Shown here in pieces: positions 1 through 9,200 of a DNA stretch of 64,000 nucleotides; position 1 is the first letter of the stretch, and every line of letters starts with the position of its first letter. The notes beneath the pieces are model-generated. The model was not told the origin of the DNA. It made no database searches and was given only the letters and a program-made list of their open reading frames with translations. The position numbers and the translations under genes are program-made. Source of the DNA: Paragonimus westermani (taxonomy: Eukaryota; Platyhelminthes; Trematoda; Plagiorchiida; Troglotrematidae); contig QNGE01002643.1 of assembly GCA_008508345.1 (NCBI GenBank), forward strand, positions 43,506 to 107,505. Direction: 5' to 3'.

Positions 1-1419
1 GCGTTAAAACCCTACAGCTGTTGTGGACTGCGGAAGGATATCTGTAGTTCACAGACTAGTGTACAATGTTCCTTGATAAAAATGAGTTGAGTACTTTATC
101 GTCCAAAGGCGTGATAGTTTGAATCTCAGGCTAACCATCAGTACTTTTACAACTAGTAGTTGGAGCATTGTAGCGAAACATGCTGTTGGAGAGAAAGACC
201 TCGTGCGTTGTCGGAGATTATCTAGCTTAAACATCAAACAAAAAGGAAATGACTATCATTCGTGTTTGCCGCATTTTTACACTCCCTGTTGCGAAATATA
301 CACTCATATTAAGCGGACGAGGCAATAAATTCATCAGATTGTTCGCATGGCAAATACAAAACCAACAATGCACCTTGATTTCTCACCAGGCGAACAAGGC
401 AGAGAAAACGATAGTACCAAATCTAATGGGGATGTGGCAAAAGCTAGGCTGCAGAGTATTCGAATATATATTGCGGGCTATTAGCAAAAGAGGCAACCGG
501 AAAGGAGCACAAGATCGATCGCATAAGGTATTTAGACCAATCGTGGCATCACAACAAATGAGATAATGGGGGCGTCAGCCAGTGAATAAATTAATATATA
601 CTACATGGAACCCAAATCTATCGGTGCTCAGATCACACGTGAGAACTAATTGGTTGAGTTGACTAACATTGAACCATTCACCCGACACAGTGTGTGAGGA
701 ACCGCGAACCGAAACATTCCAGCTTTCCTTCAACCAGCTGACATTCTACCATACTTGCAGATTTGCACAATCTCGACGGCATGAGAATGCGTGATTCGTC
801 TAGCCTGCCTCGTCAGTTTATTTACCTCCCAATTTTGTTTTGCTCATTATCAGTTGCTTTTAGAAACAGCCAGTTACGTGATCTTGTTGAGTGCCGCTCA
901 TGTAACCGCCTACTACTTCACCTCACTAAGCCCAGTAGATATTTTGTGACGCACGAATTTGGCGCATGAATTGCGGCGGCAGTTCAATACTACTGGGTGA
1001 AAAAATGGCCATCACTAGGAGAATTCATACTGATTGGCTTGTTCGATTTCTATCTATCTATCAGTGTTCGATACTCTAGATTTGCCGTCAAGGCGGGCAA
1101 TGTCGTGAAACCTGATTTATTAACCGCGTAGTTGAGGGTTTTGAAAAAAGTCATTTAACTGAATACTGGCTAGACGCGAGCCCTAACAAGCAGAACTGCA
1201 AAGCCAGAGGTATGCCAAGTTCCATACAGCCAACCCGATCTGACTGTCTCTATTAGTCTTGTCCGAAGGAGTGTGCATAGTTCGTGATGAATGCATACTG
1301 ACAGTGAGACAGTGACTTCACAGCACTTATGTGAATGCGCTTTATTTGACAGTTAATCGCATTTTTGTTTGCAAAACGTTCGGACTGATTGAGAACGTAA
1401 CTTTCAAAAAATTTCCCAG
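1..1419. other. Non-coding, probably intron of the TPH gene
   Basis: I looked for the preceding tryptophan hydroxylase exon, which should carry the His-Glu-Leu-Leu-Gly-His iron-binding motif, and do not see it here. That exon and the N-terminal ones therefore probably lie left of the window, and this stretch would be intron. Short ORFs in it show no recognisable protein features. Confidence 0.5.
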
Positions 1420-1515
1420 TGCTACTTCTTCACCATCGAATTTGGTTTATGCCGACAAAACGGACAACTTCGAGCTTATGGAGCTGGTTTACTTTCATCA
1501 ATTTCGGAACTGAAG
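1420..1515 (+). CDS. TPH: TPH exon with third iron ligand
   Basis: The exon is 96 nt, exactly 32 codons. The acceptor is the polypyrimidine-like stretch ending TTTCCCAG just before TGC TAC. The peptide runs from [11 protein letters not shown] to [11 protein letters not shown]. The Glu in TIEF is the family iron ligand, and YGAGLLSS is near-invariant in aromatic amino acid hydroxylases. The donor reads AAG|GCAAGT, a GC donor with otherwise consensus context. The exon lacks an ATG, so it does not appear as a conventional ORF. Confidence 0.95.
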
Positions 1516-4500
1516 GCAAGTCTTCCATTATTATGTCTGGTTAGGATCTGGTATGCAAAATGTCTTCTTAATCGTCCACGCTAAACATCGACGAGCTGTC
1601 CACAAAGATATAGTTCACAGGCCTTAATTATTTGACATGCATGATTGGTTCTAAACTGGAAACAGACAGTTCCCACCAACCGTTTTTATGTATTGTGTCG
1701 TTAGCTGGACGGCACACCAATCATTCTGGATATGTTAATCAGTCAGTAGCTAGACGTTCTTGAGTGGGTTCGAATTGATAGAAGCTTTCCATTTTCTTAA
1801 CTAGAAAACATTAATATCACCATAACATGTTATTGTTATACTGCGAAGTTAATGAGAAACGTGAACTACTGAACTCAAACTTCTTCTGACCGACAGGTTA
1901 TCATGATTCGATGACAGTTACTTACATTTGCCAACCGACATCCAACTGTGGCTCTACGTTGCTAGCTGCCATTCGCTTAAACAGGGAGAAATCTGGTTGT
2001 TTTTCAAAAATTGGGCTAGTATGCCAAATTGCTCTGTACACTAGTATTAGACTGACCCGTTCTGGCGAAATAGAGAACTTTGAAAAATGTTATGAGTTAG
2101 GCGATGTCAACCGGTTTCAAATTTCAATCAAACTTGTTGTGACTTGTAATATTTTATGCTGCTTCAACTTTTATTCCTGAAGTATGCACTGAGTGACAAG
2201 GCAATAATCAAACCGTTTGTCCCAACGGAGGTTATGAAAGAAGAATGCTTGGTGACAACATTTCAGAAGGGATATTTTGAAACATCCACCTTCGAAGAAG
2301 CAACGGAAAAAATGAGGCGAGTTCGAAAATGACCGTTCATTCTCAATTCAGTGATTACTGTGTTTACTATGATTCGTTAGAAACTTGACCGTTAGCTAAA
2401 TGTTTTTCAGACTTTTTTAAACTGTAAATACCGATCAGTTGTCGACACCAGTTACCCGTTTACTCTCAGTCTGATGAAAAATCGTTGACGGCGCCTTTCT
2501 TGTGCTTGTCTGTCCGCCTGTCACAATGATTCTGCACTCCGACCATCAAATTCGGCGCAGCACAAGCCAAGGGTTGTTTCATCTGCACGTCCAGTGCCAG
2601 AATCCAATCCGGAAAAATGCGGTCAAGGTTCAGGTTAACTTCAGGGGACTACGCCGCTGAAACTCGTCTTACCGAATCACCTACGTTCCTGATTGCACCA
2701 GGCCTAATGAAAACACTTAATGATCCGTTGAACATGAACACATGTTCTCCCACGAAGTGTTGACAATACAACCTTACCTGAATTTCGAGTATTGGATCCG
2801 TATTGTCGTCGCTGTTTAATCACTGTCTTGTTAGTTCGACAATTCCCACTCGTCCATTCATATTCATATGTTAACAGGAGCAATGTGTACAACATCTGAT
2901 CCTAATGGATAAAGTTTGGCCTGTCGGCTGAGACTAGTGAATTTACAAACTATGTTCTTCTCAAGTGTCTCCCGTTACGAAACTAGTTAGTCTGTTCATA
3001 TTGGACTTTGACCTCTCTAGTACTAGTGGTTACAAAGATGTGGAAGTGTGAAACATACCACAACGACGTTTGTAGTCACAAGATTTTGGTTAGAAGGTGC
3101 TCACATTCAGCCAGCAGTATTAGTGCAGGGAAGAAACAAAAAAGGCGGTGTACCCATCGTTTACATCTCATTTTCTATTTAAGACAGTGTGCGATGTTTT
3201 CTGACTTTCTGTGGCAAGTATAACACTGCTGAGAACAGTTACGTAATCGTCCTTTCCAGATATCAAGTAGGTTGACTGTCACACTGAAGGTTTCACGTTT
3301 TGAGAACCTATTCTTGGCTAAAAAGAAAAGACCATACAGGCAAATGCAGGCTGTCTTGTTAGTGACAAGTATTGAAACTTGATTCATAGTTGAGTGCACG
3401 GAAGAAGAACAGTGTCCGCTTTCTGAACCGGTTCATTAGACCGTACCGTATTCATATCACTGTTCAACCTTGTACAATGCGATAAAAATATCGGGTTGGA
3501 CAAGCAACTCTAAATTCGACTAATGGGGGTTACCGACCGATTGCAAACGGCCGGCTACAACATGACTTGAGTATACATATCCTTGCTGATGATCAGTCTG
3601 TGGTTATTTGAGAACTTCAGTGCTCTAACAACAACAACAACAACAACAACGACATGTGACTAATTTTTTTAAATAAATTTCGTTAGGTATCACAGGTTCA
3701 ACAACAGTGCGATACTGATGCAATACAGTTACTGGTTACTAATAGGTAGTCGGGGATTTGATTTATTTTCAAGTTGGACATCACCCAAGTTTGATCGCAG
3801 TCTTCGCATTCAGATAGACTTTCCAGCCAGCCTCCTTTAAAAAGAAGCACTAGACTCGAGTTTCGCTCTCATTTGAGCTCGTCAGTAGTGCATATCTTTG
3901 CTCAGAGACAATCCGGCAACGTGATCATTGCTCCCAAGCGAAAGTGGTCGAGCGTTCTGATCTGATAATTTGGTCGTGCTAAATATGAAGTCAATGGCGG
4001 TTGCTTCATAAATGCATGGCCGGAGTTCAAATCCCGGCCGTGGCAAGGATATGCACTACTGACGAGCTCTAATGAGGGCGAAACTCGAGTCTAGTGCTCC
4101 TTTTCCAAAGAGGCTGGATGCAAGGTCTATCTGGATGCGAATGCTGCAATCAAATGTGAGTGATGGTCAACAATTACTAGTATGCGCATGATAGCATTAT
4201 GCAGGTTCAACAAACAAGTAGCTACAAGTCATGCCTTATTATGCAGTGAACGCTTTACACTTTTGCAGTTAGTAGATGTAGGATGGTGACAATCTAAATG
4301 GGTAACTAGAACCGTTAGTTCGTGATAGCAACCGTTTGGACAGTAATCCTGTTTACGAGCGTTCTTCTCTGTGGGTCCGTTCCTTACTATCAGATGTCAT
4401 CAAACTGTACAGAAGGTGCATTAGTGCACAATTTAGAGTTCATATTAACGTAATAGCTAAAAACAAAGCGATCTCAAATATTTTACTTTTAAGCACAGAT

Positions 4501-6258
4501 ACTGAATTCGTGTACACAGTTTTTGTTCTTATATTTACAGTCAAACTCTCTACATACACTCTAGCCCTGAAATTGATCTGACGTTATACGTAACATATTC
4601 ACACAAACCAGTAGCATTCACGGCTCTAACTTCAGTCGTCTCCATAGGTTTGACAAATAAATTAAGCTAACGATTTCACGCGGTTGTGTGCACGCAATTT
4701 TGCCCACTGATATTACTCCTGAACGCGATTCCATCAGAGGATACATATCGCTCACCCATGCGAAAGTGTAATTTGTGTTGACAAATAGGTAAGTCAGCTC
4801 CCTGGAGCTTAGCAAGTGAGGTTTCGTGGCTAACGTTTTTGTTGATAGTAGAAAAAGTAAACCGCTAAACGAGAAAACAAACTGTAATCTTAATCTTGAG
4901 ATATGTTGCAGAGAATGACGATTGCTTCTACGCAGGCACTAACAACACCAAGCCACATCTTAGTACATAACATCAAAGACAACGTGCCAGTGTACACGGC
5001 GTTACCTTCGTGTGATTTTATAATGGTTAAATTACATTGACGAATGCTGTCTTACGTATACAATGACATTAATTGATGAATAAGTTGCAATAACATATTT
5101 CATGAACGTGTGCACCTTGCACACTTGAGTTTAGAGTCTCCTGTGATGTGTTATTTTGTGAAAAGTCTCCAATCGATAACCCCTCGATTAGGACTTCCGA
5201 GACAGGTCGAGATCACTGACATTATTAAACCTGCAGGGCGATATTTAAGATTACTGATGAGTAGTCTGGGATTTTGTTTATTTTCAAGTTGAACATCACT
5301 CATATTTGATCACAGCTTTCCCATCCAGATAGACTTTCCAGCCAGCCTCCTTCGAAAAGAAGCACTAGACTCGAGTTTCTCTCTCATGTGAGCTCGTTAG
5401 TAGTGCATATCCTTGCCATGACCGGGATTTGAACTCCGGTCATTCCACTCATGAGGCAACCGTGTTGACTACTGCGCCATTCACCTCATATTAGGCACGA
5501 CCGAATTATCAGATGTGAACGCTCAACCACTTTTGCTTGTGACTGGAGTTAAAAGGACAGTTACTGTGTCTCCACTCGAGACGACCGGGCAACCTGATCA
5601 TTGTTCACATGCGAGAGTGGTTGAGCGTTCAGATTTGATAATACGGTCGTGCCTAATGTGAGGTCAATGGCACAGTGGTCAACACGGTGGCCTCATGTTT
5701 GTCTCTGGTTCGTAAACTGCCAACATGCTCACTAGCTTCTGCGAAGTGAGAAAACTGACTCTATGTATAGTCCAACAATCATCTGGCCCCAAACCTTAGG
5801 GTAGGTCCCATTGTCACCACGTGTCGAACTTAGACATAACATGTTTACCATGATCAATTGAATTACCTCAAAAGAGGTGTAGTCATTTTAGTGTAGCAAA
5901 ACAAGATTTACTAACTAGTTAATCATTGGGTGTAAAAAATGAAACTGCTAACCAGGTTTGATTGCATCACTTGCATTTGCCTCGGTTTCTTTAATGCAGG
6001 AAGGCAATTCTGGCGGAAGGAATGACAATAGTTTAATAAAATACTGGACAGTATTTTTCAAGCAATAAATGTAAATACTTGACCTTCAAACTTCACTCTG
6101 CTTTCAGACATTTTGCAAGAACAATTAAGCGTCCGTTTGACGTAGTCTATGATCCGTACACTGAAACCATCAGACCAGTGGACAGTCTGACCTCATTACA
6201 CGGTCTGCTTTCCGATCTCAGCAGTAACTTGTCAGTAATCGTGCAGTCTCTAGATCGA
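1420..6258 (+). CDS. TPH: Tryptophan hydroxylase, 3' part of gene (three exons, partial)
   Basis: This enzyme hydroxylates tryptophan to 5-hydroxytryptophan, the committed step of serotonin synthesis, using tetrahydrobiopterin, oxygen and non-haem iron. Three exons read on the + strand as one continuous C-terminal segment of about 126 residues: the end of the catalytic domain, then the tetramerisation helix. [11 protein letters not shown] contains the Glu that is the third iron ligand in this family. It is followed by [13 protein letters not shown], then ECLVTTFQ and EKMR, then TIKRPF and YDPYT. The EKMR and TIKRPF words favour tryptophan hydroxylase over phenylalanine or tyrosine hydroxylase. 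Junction phases agree exactly (0 at the first, 2+1 at the second). Introns are 667 and 3791 bp, and both have GC donors. The N-terminal exons are outside the window. After 6258 a strong GTAAGT donor implies one more small terminal exon that I could not place; otherwise the frame would run on to a stop at 6441. Confidence 0.93.
2183..2316 (+). CDS. TPH: TPH penultimate visible exon
   Basis: The exon is 134 nt (44 codons plus 2 nt). It follows an acceptor ending CCTGAAG and opens with [12 protein letters not shown], matching the 'ALSGHAKVKPF' type sequence of tryptophan hydroxylases. [20 protein letters not shown] and EKMR follow. It must end two bases into the Arg codon to join the next exon in frame. 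The only splice-like sequence there is AG|GCGAGT, a second GC donor. The CGA|GTT alternative three bases on would break the frame. Confidence 0.93.
3627..3650 (+). repeat. (AAC)8 microsatellite
   Basis: Eight perfect AAC triplets lie in the long TPH intron, about 90 bp left of the first ribozyme-bearing repeat. Confidence 0.95.
3736..3896 (-). repeat. Hammerhead-bearing repeat, copy A (3' part: ribozyme and tail)
   Basis: On the - strand this copy holds the hammerhead and the tail (GGCTGG...TCTATCTG... ending in GTTGGACATC on the + strand). It lacks the tRNA-like head. It is directly abutted at 3897 by copy B in the opposite orientation, so the pair forms an inverted repeat with arms of about 125 nt. 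Left of about 3775 it also shares sequence with the region beyond the tail of copy C. Confidence 0.85.
3847..3891 (-). ncRNA. Type I hammerhead ribozyme, intact core (copy A)
   Basis: Read on the - strand: helix I 5' strand GCACTA, core CTGACGA, helix II GCTC/GAGC closing an AAATGA loop, core GAAA, a very short helix III CTCGA, cleavage triplet GTC, and helix I 3' strand TAGTGC. Every conserved core base (CUGANGA, GAAA, and the GUH cleavage triplet) is present. Helix I continues outward after a bulge (AAAGA with TCTTT). Cleavage is predicted between 3853 and 3852. The minimal helix III resembles hammerheads of Penelope-like and retrozyme-type elements. Confidence 0.88.
3897..4180 (+). repeat. 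Hammerhead-bearing repeat, copy B (head, tRNA-like module, ribozyme, tail)
   Basis: This is the most complete unit. The head runs from about 3905 (GAGACAATCCGGCAACGTGA). A tRNA-like module at about 3986-4046 has a degraded A box (TCAATGGCGG) and a clear B box (GGAGTTCAAATCCC closing a GGCCGG/CCGGCC stem). The hammerhead follows at 4053-4097, then the tail (GAGGCTGG, GTCTATCTGGATG, GAGTGATGGTCAAC). The tRNA-like module suggests a SINE-type RNA polymerase III promoter, as in the schistosome Sm-alpha repeats that also carry hammerheads. It lies in the sense orientation of the TPH gene. Confidence 0.85.
4053..4097 (+). ncRNA. Type I hammerhead ribozyme, intact core (copy B)
   Basis: Read on the + strand: GCACTA, core CTGACGA at 4059-4065, helix II GCTCT AATG AGGGC at 4066-4079 (five pairs, one G-U), GAAA at 4080-4083, short helix III CTCGA, GTC at 4089-4091, then TAGTGC. 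All catalytic core bases are intact, and cleavage is predicted after 4091. An outer helix I segment AAGGA pairs with TCCTT across a TAT bulge, a plausible site for the loop contacts that speed natural type I hammerheads. Confidence 0.9.
5165..5541 (-). repeat. Hammerhead-bearing repeat, copy C (full unit plus start of the next)
   Basis: In - strand order the copy has a head (to about 5541), the best tRNA-like module of the window (about 5410-5490: A box TGGCGCAGTAG, B box GGAGTTCAAATCCC), the hammerhead relic at 5362-5406, and the tail to about 5275. Beyond the tail, at about 5166-5235, is a further segment around AATCGATAACCCC. In copy D the same segment lies upstream of the head instead. 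The + strand version of the B box reads like a reversed tRNA, but there is no functional acceptor-stem geometry. Confidence 0.82.
5362..5406 (-). ncRNA. Degenerate hammerhead ribozyme (copy C)
   Basis: The same 45-nt layout as the intact copies is present, with GAAA and the GTC cleavage triplet kept. The first core block reads CTAACGA instead of CTGANGA, so the essential G5 is A. The base pair closing helix II next to GAAA is also lost (GCTC...GAGA). It is predicted to be inactive or nearly so. Confidence 0.8.
5543..5720 (+). repeat. Hammerhead-family repeat, copy E (head and A-box part only)
   Basis: This + strand copy starts at about 5543 (GGAGTTAAAAGGACAG). The head follows (GGGCAACCTGATCATTG, GTTGAGCGTTCAGA), then the beginning of the tRNA-like module with a good A box (TGGCACAGTGG). 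The similarity stops near 5715, before the B box and ribozyme. It abuts copy C in the opposite direction and forms a second inverted pair. Confidence 0.78.
6108..6258 (+). CDS. TPH: TPH exon for the C-terminal tetramerisation region
   Basis: The exon is 151 nt, preceded by a good polypyrimidine tract and acceptor (CTGCTTTCAG) and followed by the canonical donor CGA|GTAAGT. Its single leading base completes the Arg codon split from the previous exon, giving [14 protein letters not shown] across the junction. Downstream are [10 protein letters not shown] and a helical, leucine-rich end ([20 protein letters not shown]), matching the position of the tetramerisation helix in the family. Confidence 0.95.
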
Positions 6259-9200
6259 GTAAGTTGTTTTTACACTGTCAGCTTCATCTCACAGTTTGAT
6301 CTTGTGTATCCTGTGTCTAAAATTGGGCTATTTCGTTACGCCAGTTCAGAGTTCGATGCATTGTTTTGTCAGCAGCAAATTCACAGTTGGATATGTTTGA
6401 GCAGAAATCACTCTTCCTTGGCTCCGTTAAGATATTCTTAGGTTAAGGAAAGGCCTTTAATTATATTACACGTTAATTAGTGTTGGGCGGTTTTTTCGAA
6501 ATAACGTTGAGTAAAATAATCACAGAACGTTTGTTTCGAAAATACTCAGGTTGACAGACATTTGAAAGATAACAGTACGAAATGTACTTACAAGAATGTT
6601 AAGTTTTGGACATTGAACAAAGAAACAAGCGCATACGAACAGGTAATAATATACTAAGGCTGACATTAGAGGTCTCATTCAACTTAACAGCAATCAAGAT
6701 GATTACACCACCTACAGATGTGAAGTCCACCGCGGATGAGCCCATCGCGTCTTCTCTTAACATCATTTATTAGAGAGGTAGTTATGACAGCATGTCGAAT
6801 ATTTGGTATTCTTTAATATTAACAGAAGGGTGTCTGCACTTCTGGTGACACATCTGGTGTTGTGGCCTCAACAAATAACTTAGGTGACAGAGGTTCTGAC
6901 CCTAAGATTGTGCTTGACGTGTCGCAAAAACTGATATACCATACATTCAGATCTGAGCGATGTCCTCTCTTACAGACTGATACTGCGTGGAGAATTGATT
7001 AAGTTTTGGTAACCTTTACGAGTAGAGAAATTGATGAGGTGCTAAAGCAACTTCCTGACCCTGCGTTGTACTTTCATACGCAGCTGCACATCGTCCGCAA
7101 GGTGCGGCCGATAGGCTCGTACACACGGAGTTCCCCTTCTGTTGTGATTGAGAAAGTACGTTACTGCTGAGTACTTTTCGGGTGCAAAGCAAAATTACGA
7201 CACCAAGTGGTAACAGGTCGAGACCGTGAGACCTTTCATTTCACATCAAAGTGTGCACGCAAAAGCGCTTCCAAATGAGAGACCGACCAATGAAATGTGA
7301 CTGCGACCTATCGTCTAAGTTAGCTGTTCAGATTTTTCGATAGCGGGTAGTTTTTCTGAAATATTACGTTGTTTTCAACGAAACACGAAGACGAAAATTT
7401 CTGCTCCTCGGAAACATTCATCGTATTCAGTGGAACGGCAATAATACTTGACTAACAAAACCTTTTTTTGTATACGGTAGATATTACTTGTTGAGGAATC
7501 TGGGAACATCGGAGGGAAACAAACATGGTGTCTGGTAGCGAAAAACTAAAAACTGAGTTTGGTTGTCGACCACCTCGTCAACAAATTTTTGGCCAAAATG
7601 CAAACATCCAGTCATAATCTGTTAAACATCTATCTATGCAACCAGTAAGCTGTCTGATAATAGGTACACGTATGGTGCTTTCAGACTGTCTGATTAAACA
7701 CCGTCTAGTAAATCGTTTCGAAAGAGTAAAGTTGATTATCCTTTATAAATTTTCTGAAGAAGGTCGCACGGATTGAATCACGCGACCAGTCTGGTATAAG
7801 TCGTCTCCGAGTTGGACTGCAGTTACAGATTACCGCAGAAGAATACTTGTGAAATGATAAAAAAAATAATGAAACGGCGAATTAGGATTCATATGCACAT
7901 ACTAATTATGATGATGTATTCCGCAATTTGAACGTTATTCGCGATCTTGAGGCAGACGAACGTTATACACATTTGCTGTGGATCTTTTTCCAATCTACAG
8001 TGACCTGCAAGCTCAACTAAGTCATGAAAGAGCAACAAGCGTAACTTTTAAATTATTTGCTATCTCCCATTATGATGGTTGCAGTTAGCAAGAAAACGCA
8101 GCTTCTTTTATATCTGACGCAATTCATTCACTTATATCCGTCTGACAGAATCATGAAAATTACGCAGCTATCAATTGTATTGTTAAGCTGTCTACGACAT
8201 TCGTGTTGTCACCAGCTGTATCAGGATGCGTTCCGAAAATTCATCAATAAACATCTGGAATACGTTTTACATACCATTTATGATTGAGACTCATTGTAAT
8301 CAACATATCTGAAAAGGTGATTAGGAGTTATTATTAATTCAGCCCAGCAAGTGGAGGACACCACTCATTTTATTCTCTCTTACGAATACTCCAGGAGGTT
8401 TTGCTTGCGCGGTATCAAAAATATGTGGTTTCTTGAAAAATTCTTGCACAACATCCATGTCTGTTGAACTTAATTATCATGCAGTGACTCTAATCGATCA
8501 TCCACGCATATCAGTAATTCGGTGTTCTCGACATTGAAGTCAAACGGCTCTCAATGATAATTTAAATGCTCCCGTTATTTGTCCATTATCTAGATGAATA
8601 AAAACTTTAAAATCAGCAAGGAAGATCAATGGATTATGGACGAACGTGACGAGTCCGCTTGGAACCAAAAGTGATATCACAGGAACGATTTAACTACCGT
8701 TTTCCTGTTCATTTTCAATCAACACAATCTTTTCTCACGTTCAAGGTTTCATGTAGTTTTCCCCCAGCCATCGATTGTCTCGTATTCGAAAGTTCATTTG
8801 CAGCCCACCGAGAAAAATATAATTCTTAGAACGTCGGCATATGGTGCTTTTGCTCACTCAATTAATAAACACTTTTACTTTATTGACAACTCGGTTTCAT
8901 CTCACGAAACAATGACAAAACATACCAAGAAAATATATATTCACTATATTGTACGAGTTTCCGAAACATATCTGGCAAATACAGTCTATCCCGAATATTA
9001 TTAATGACTGAATATTACGAAAAACCGCCAAACACATAAGCACTTGTCTGTTTCCTTGAAACCGCGAAAAACTGATGATCACAAAATTTTCCCAAGGCAA
9101 TTCCCGGTTTTGCAATATCGCCGCTAATTTTTAAAGTCAAAGAAATAGGTGTAATCACACAACAGAATGCTTCACATAAGCATCTCTGCTCACCGATATA

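Noticed and set aside
3627..3650. Short tandem repeats as a CRISPR-like array
   Set aside because: A plain AAC microsatellite without spacers, in a eukaryotic contig.
5251..5275. CTGATGA core-like string (also near 13397, 24415, 25171)
   Set aside because: None is followed by a helix II hairpin and GAAA, nor has a matching helix I.
5410..5490. A functional tRNA gene
   Set aside because: The A and B boxes are good, but there is no proper acceptor or anticodon stem, and the sequence is fused to a repeated unit. It is a tRNA-derived repeat head.
6259..6441. Reading TPH through to the stop at 6441
   Set aside because: A canonical GTAAGT donor sits exactly where family similarity ends, and the following residues do not resemble the family terminus.
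8640..8675. Hammerhead-like string GTGACGAGTCC
   Set aside because: The invariant C3 of the core is G, and no GAAA block with a cleavage triplet follows a closable helix II.
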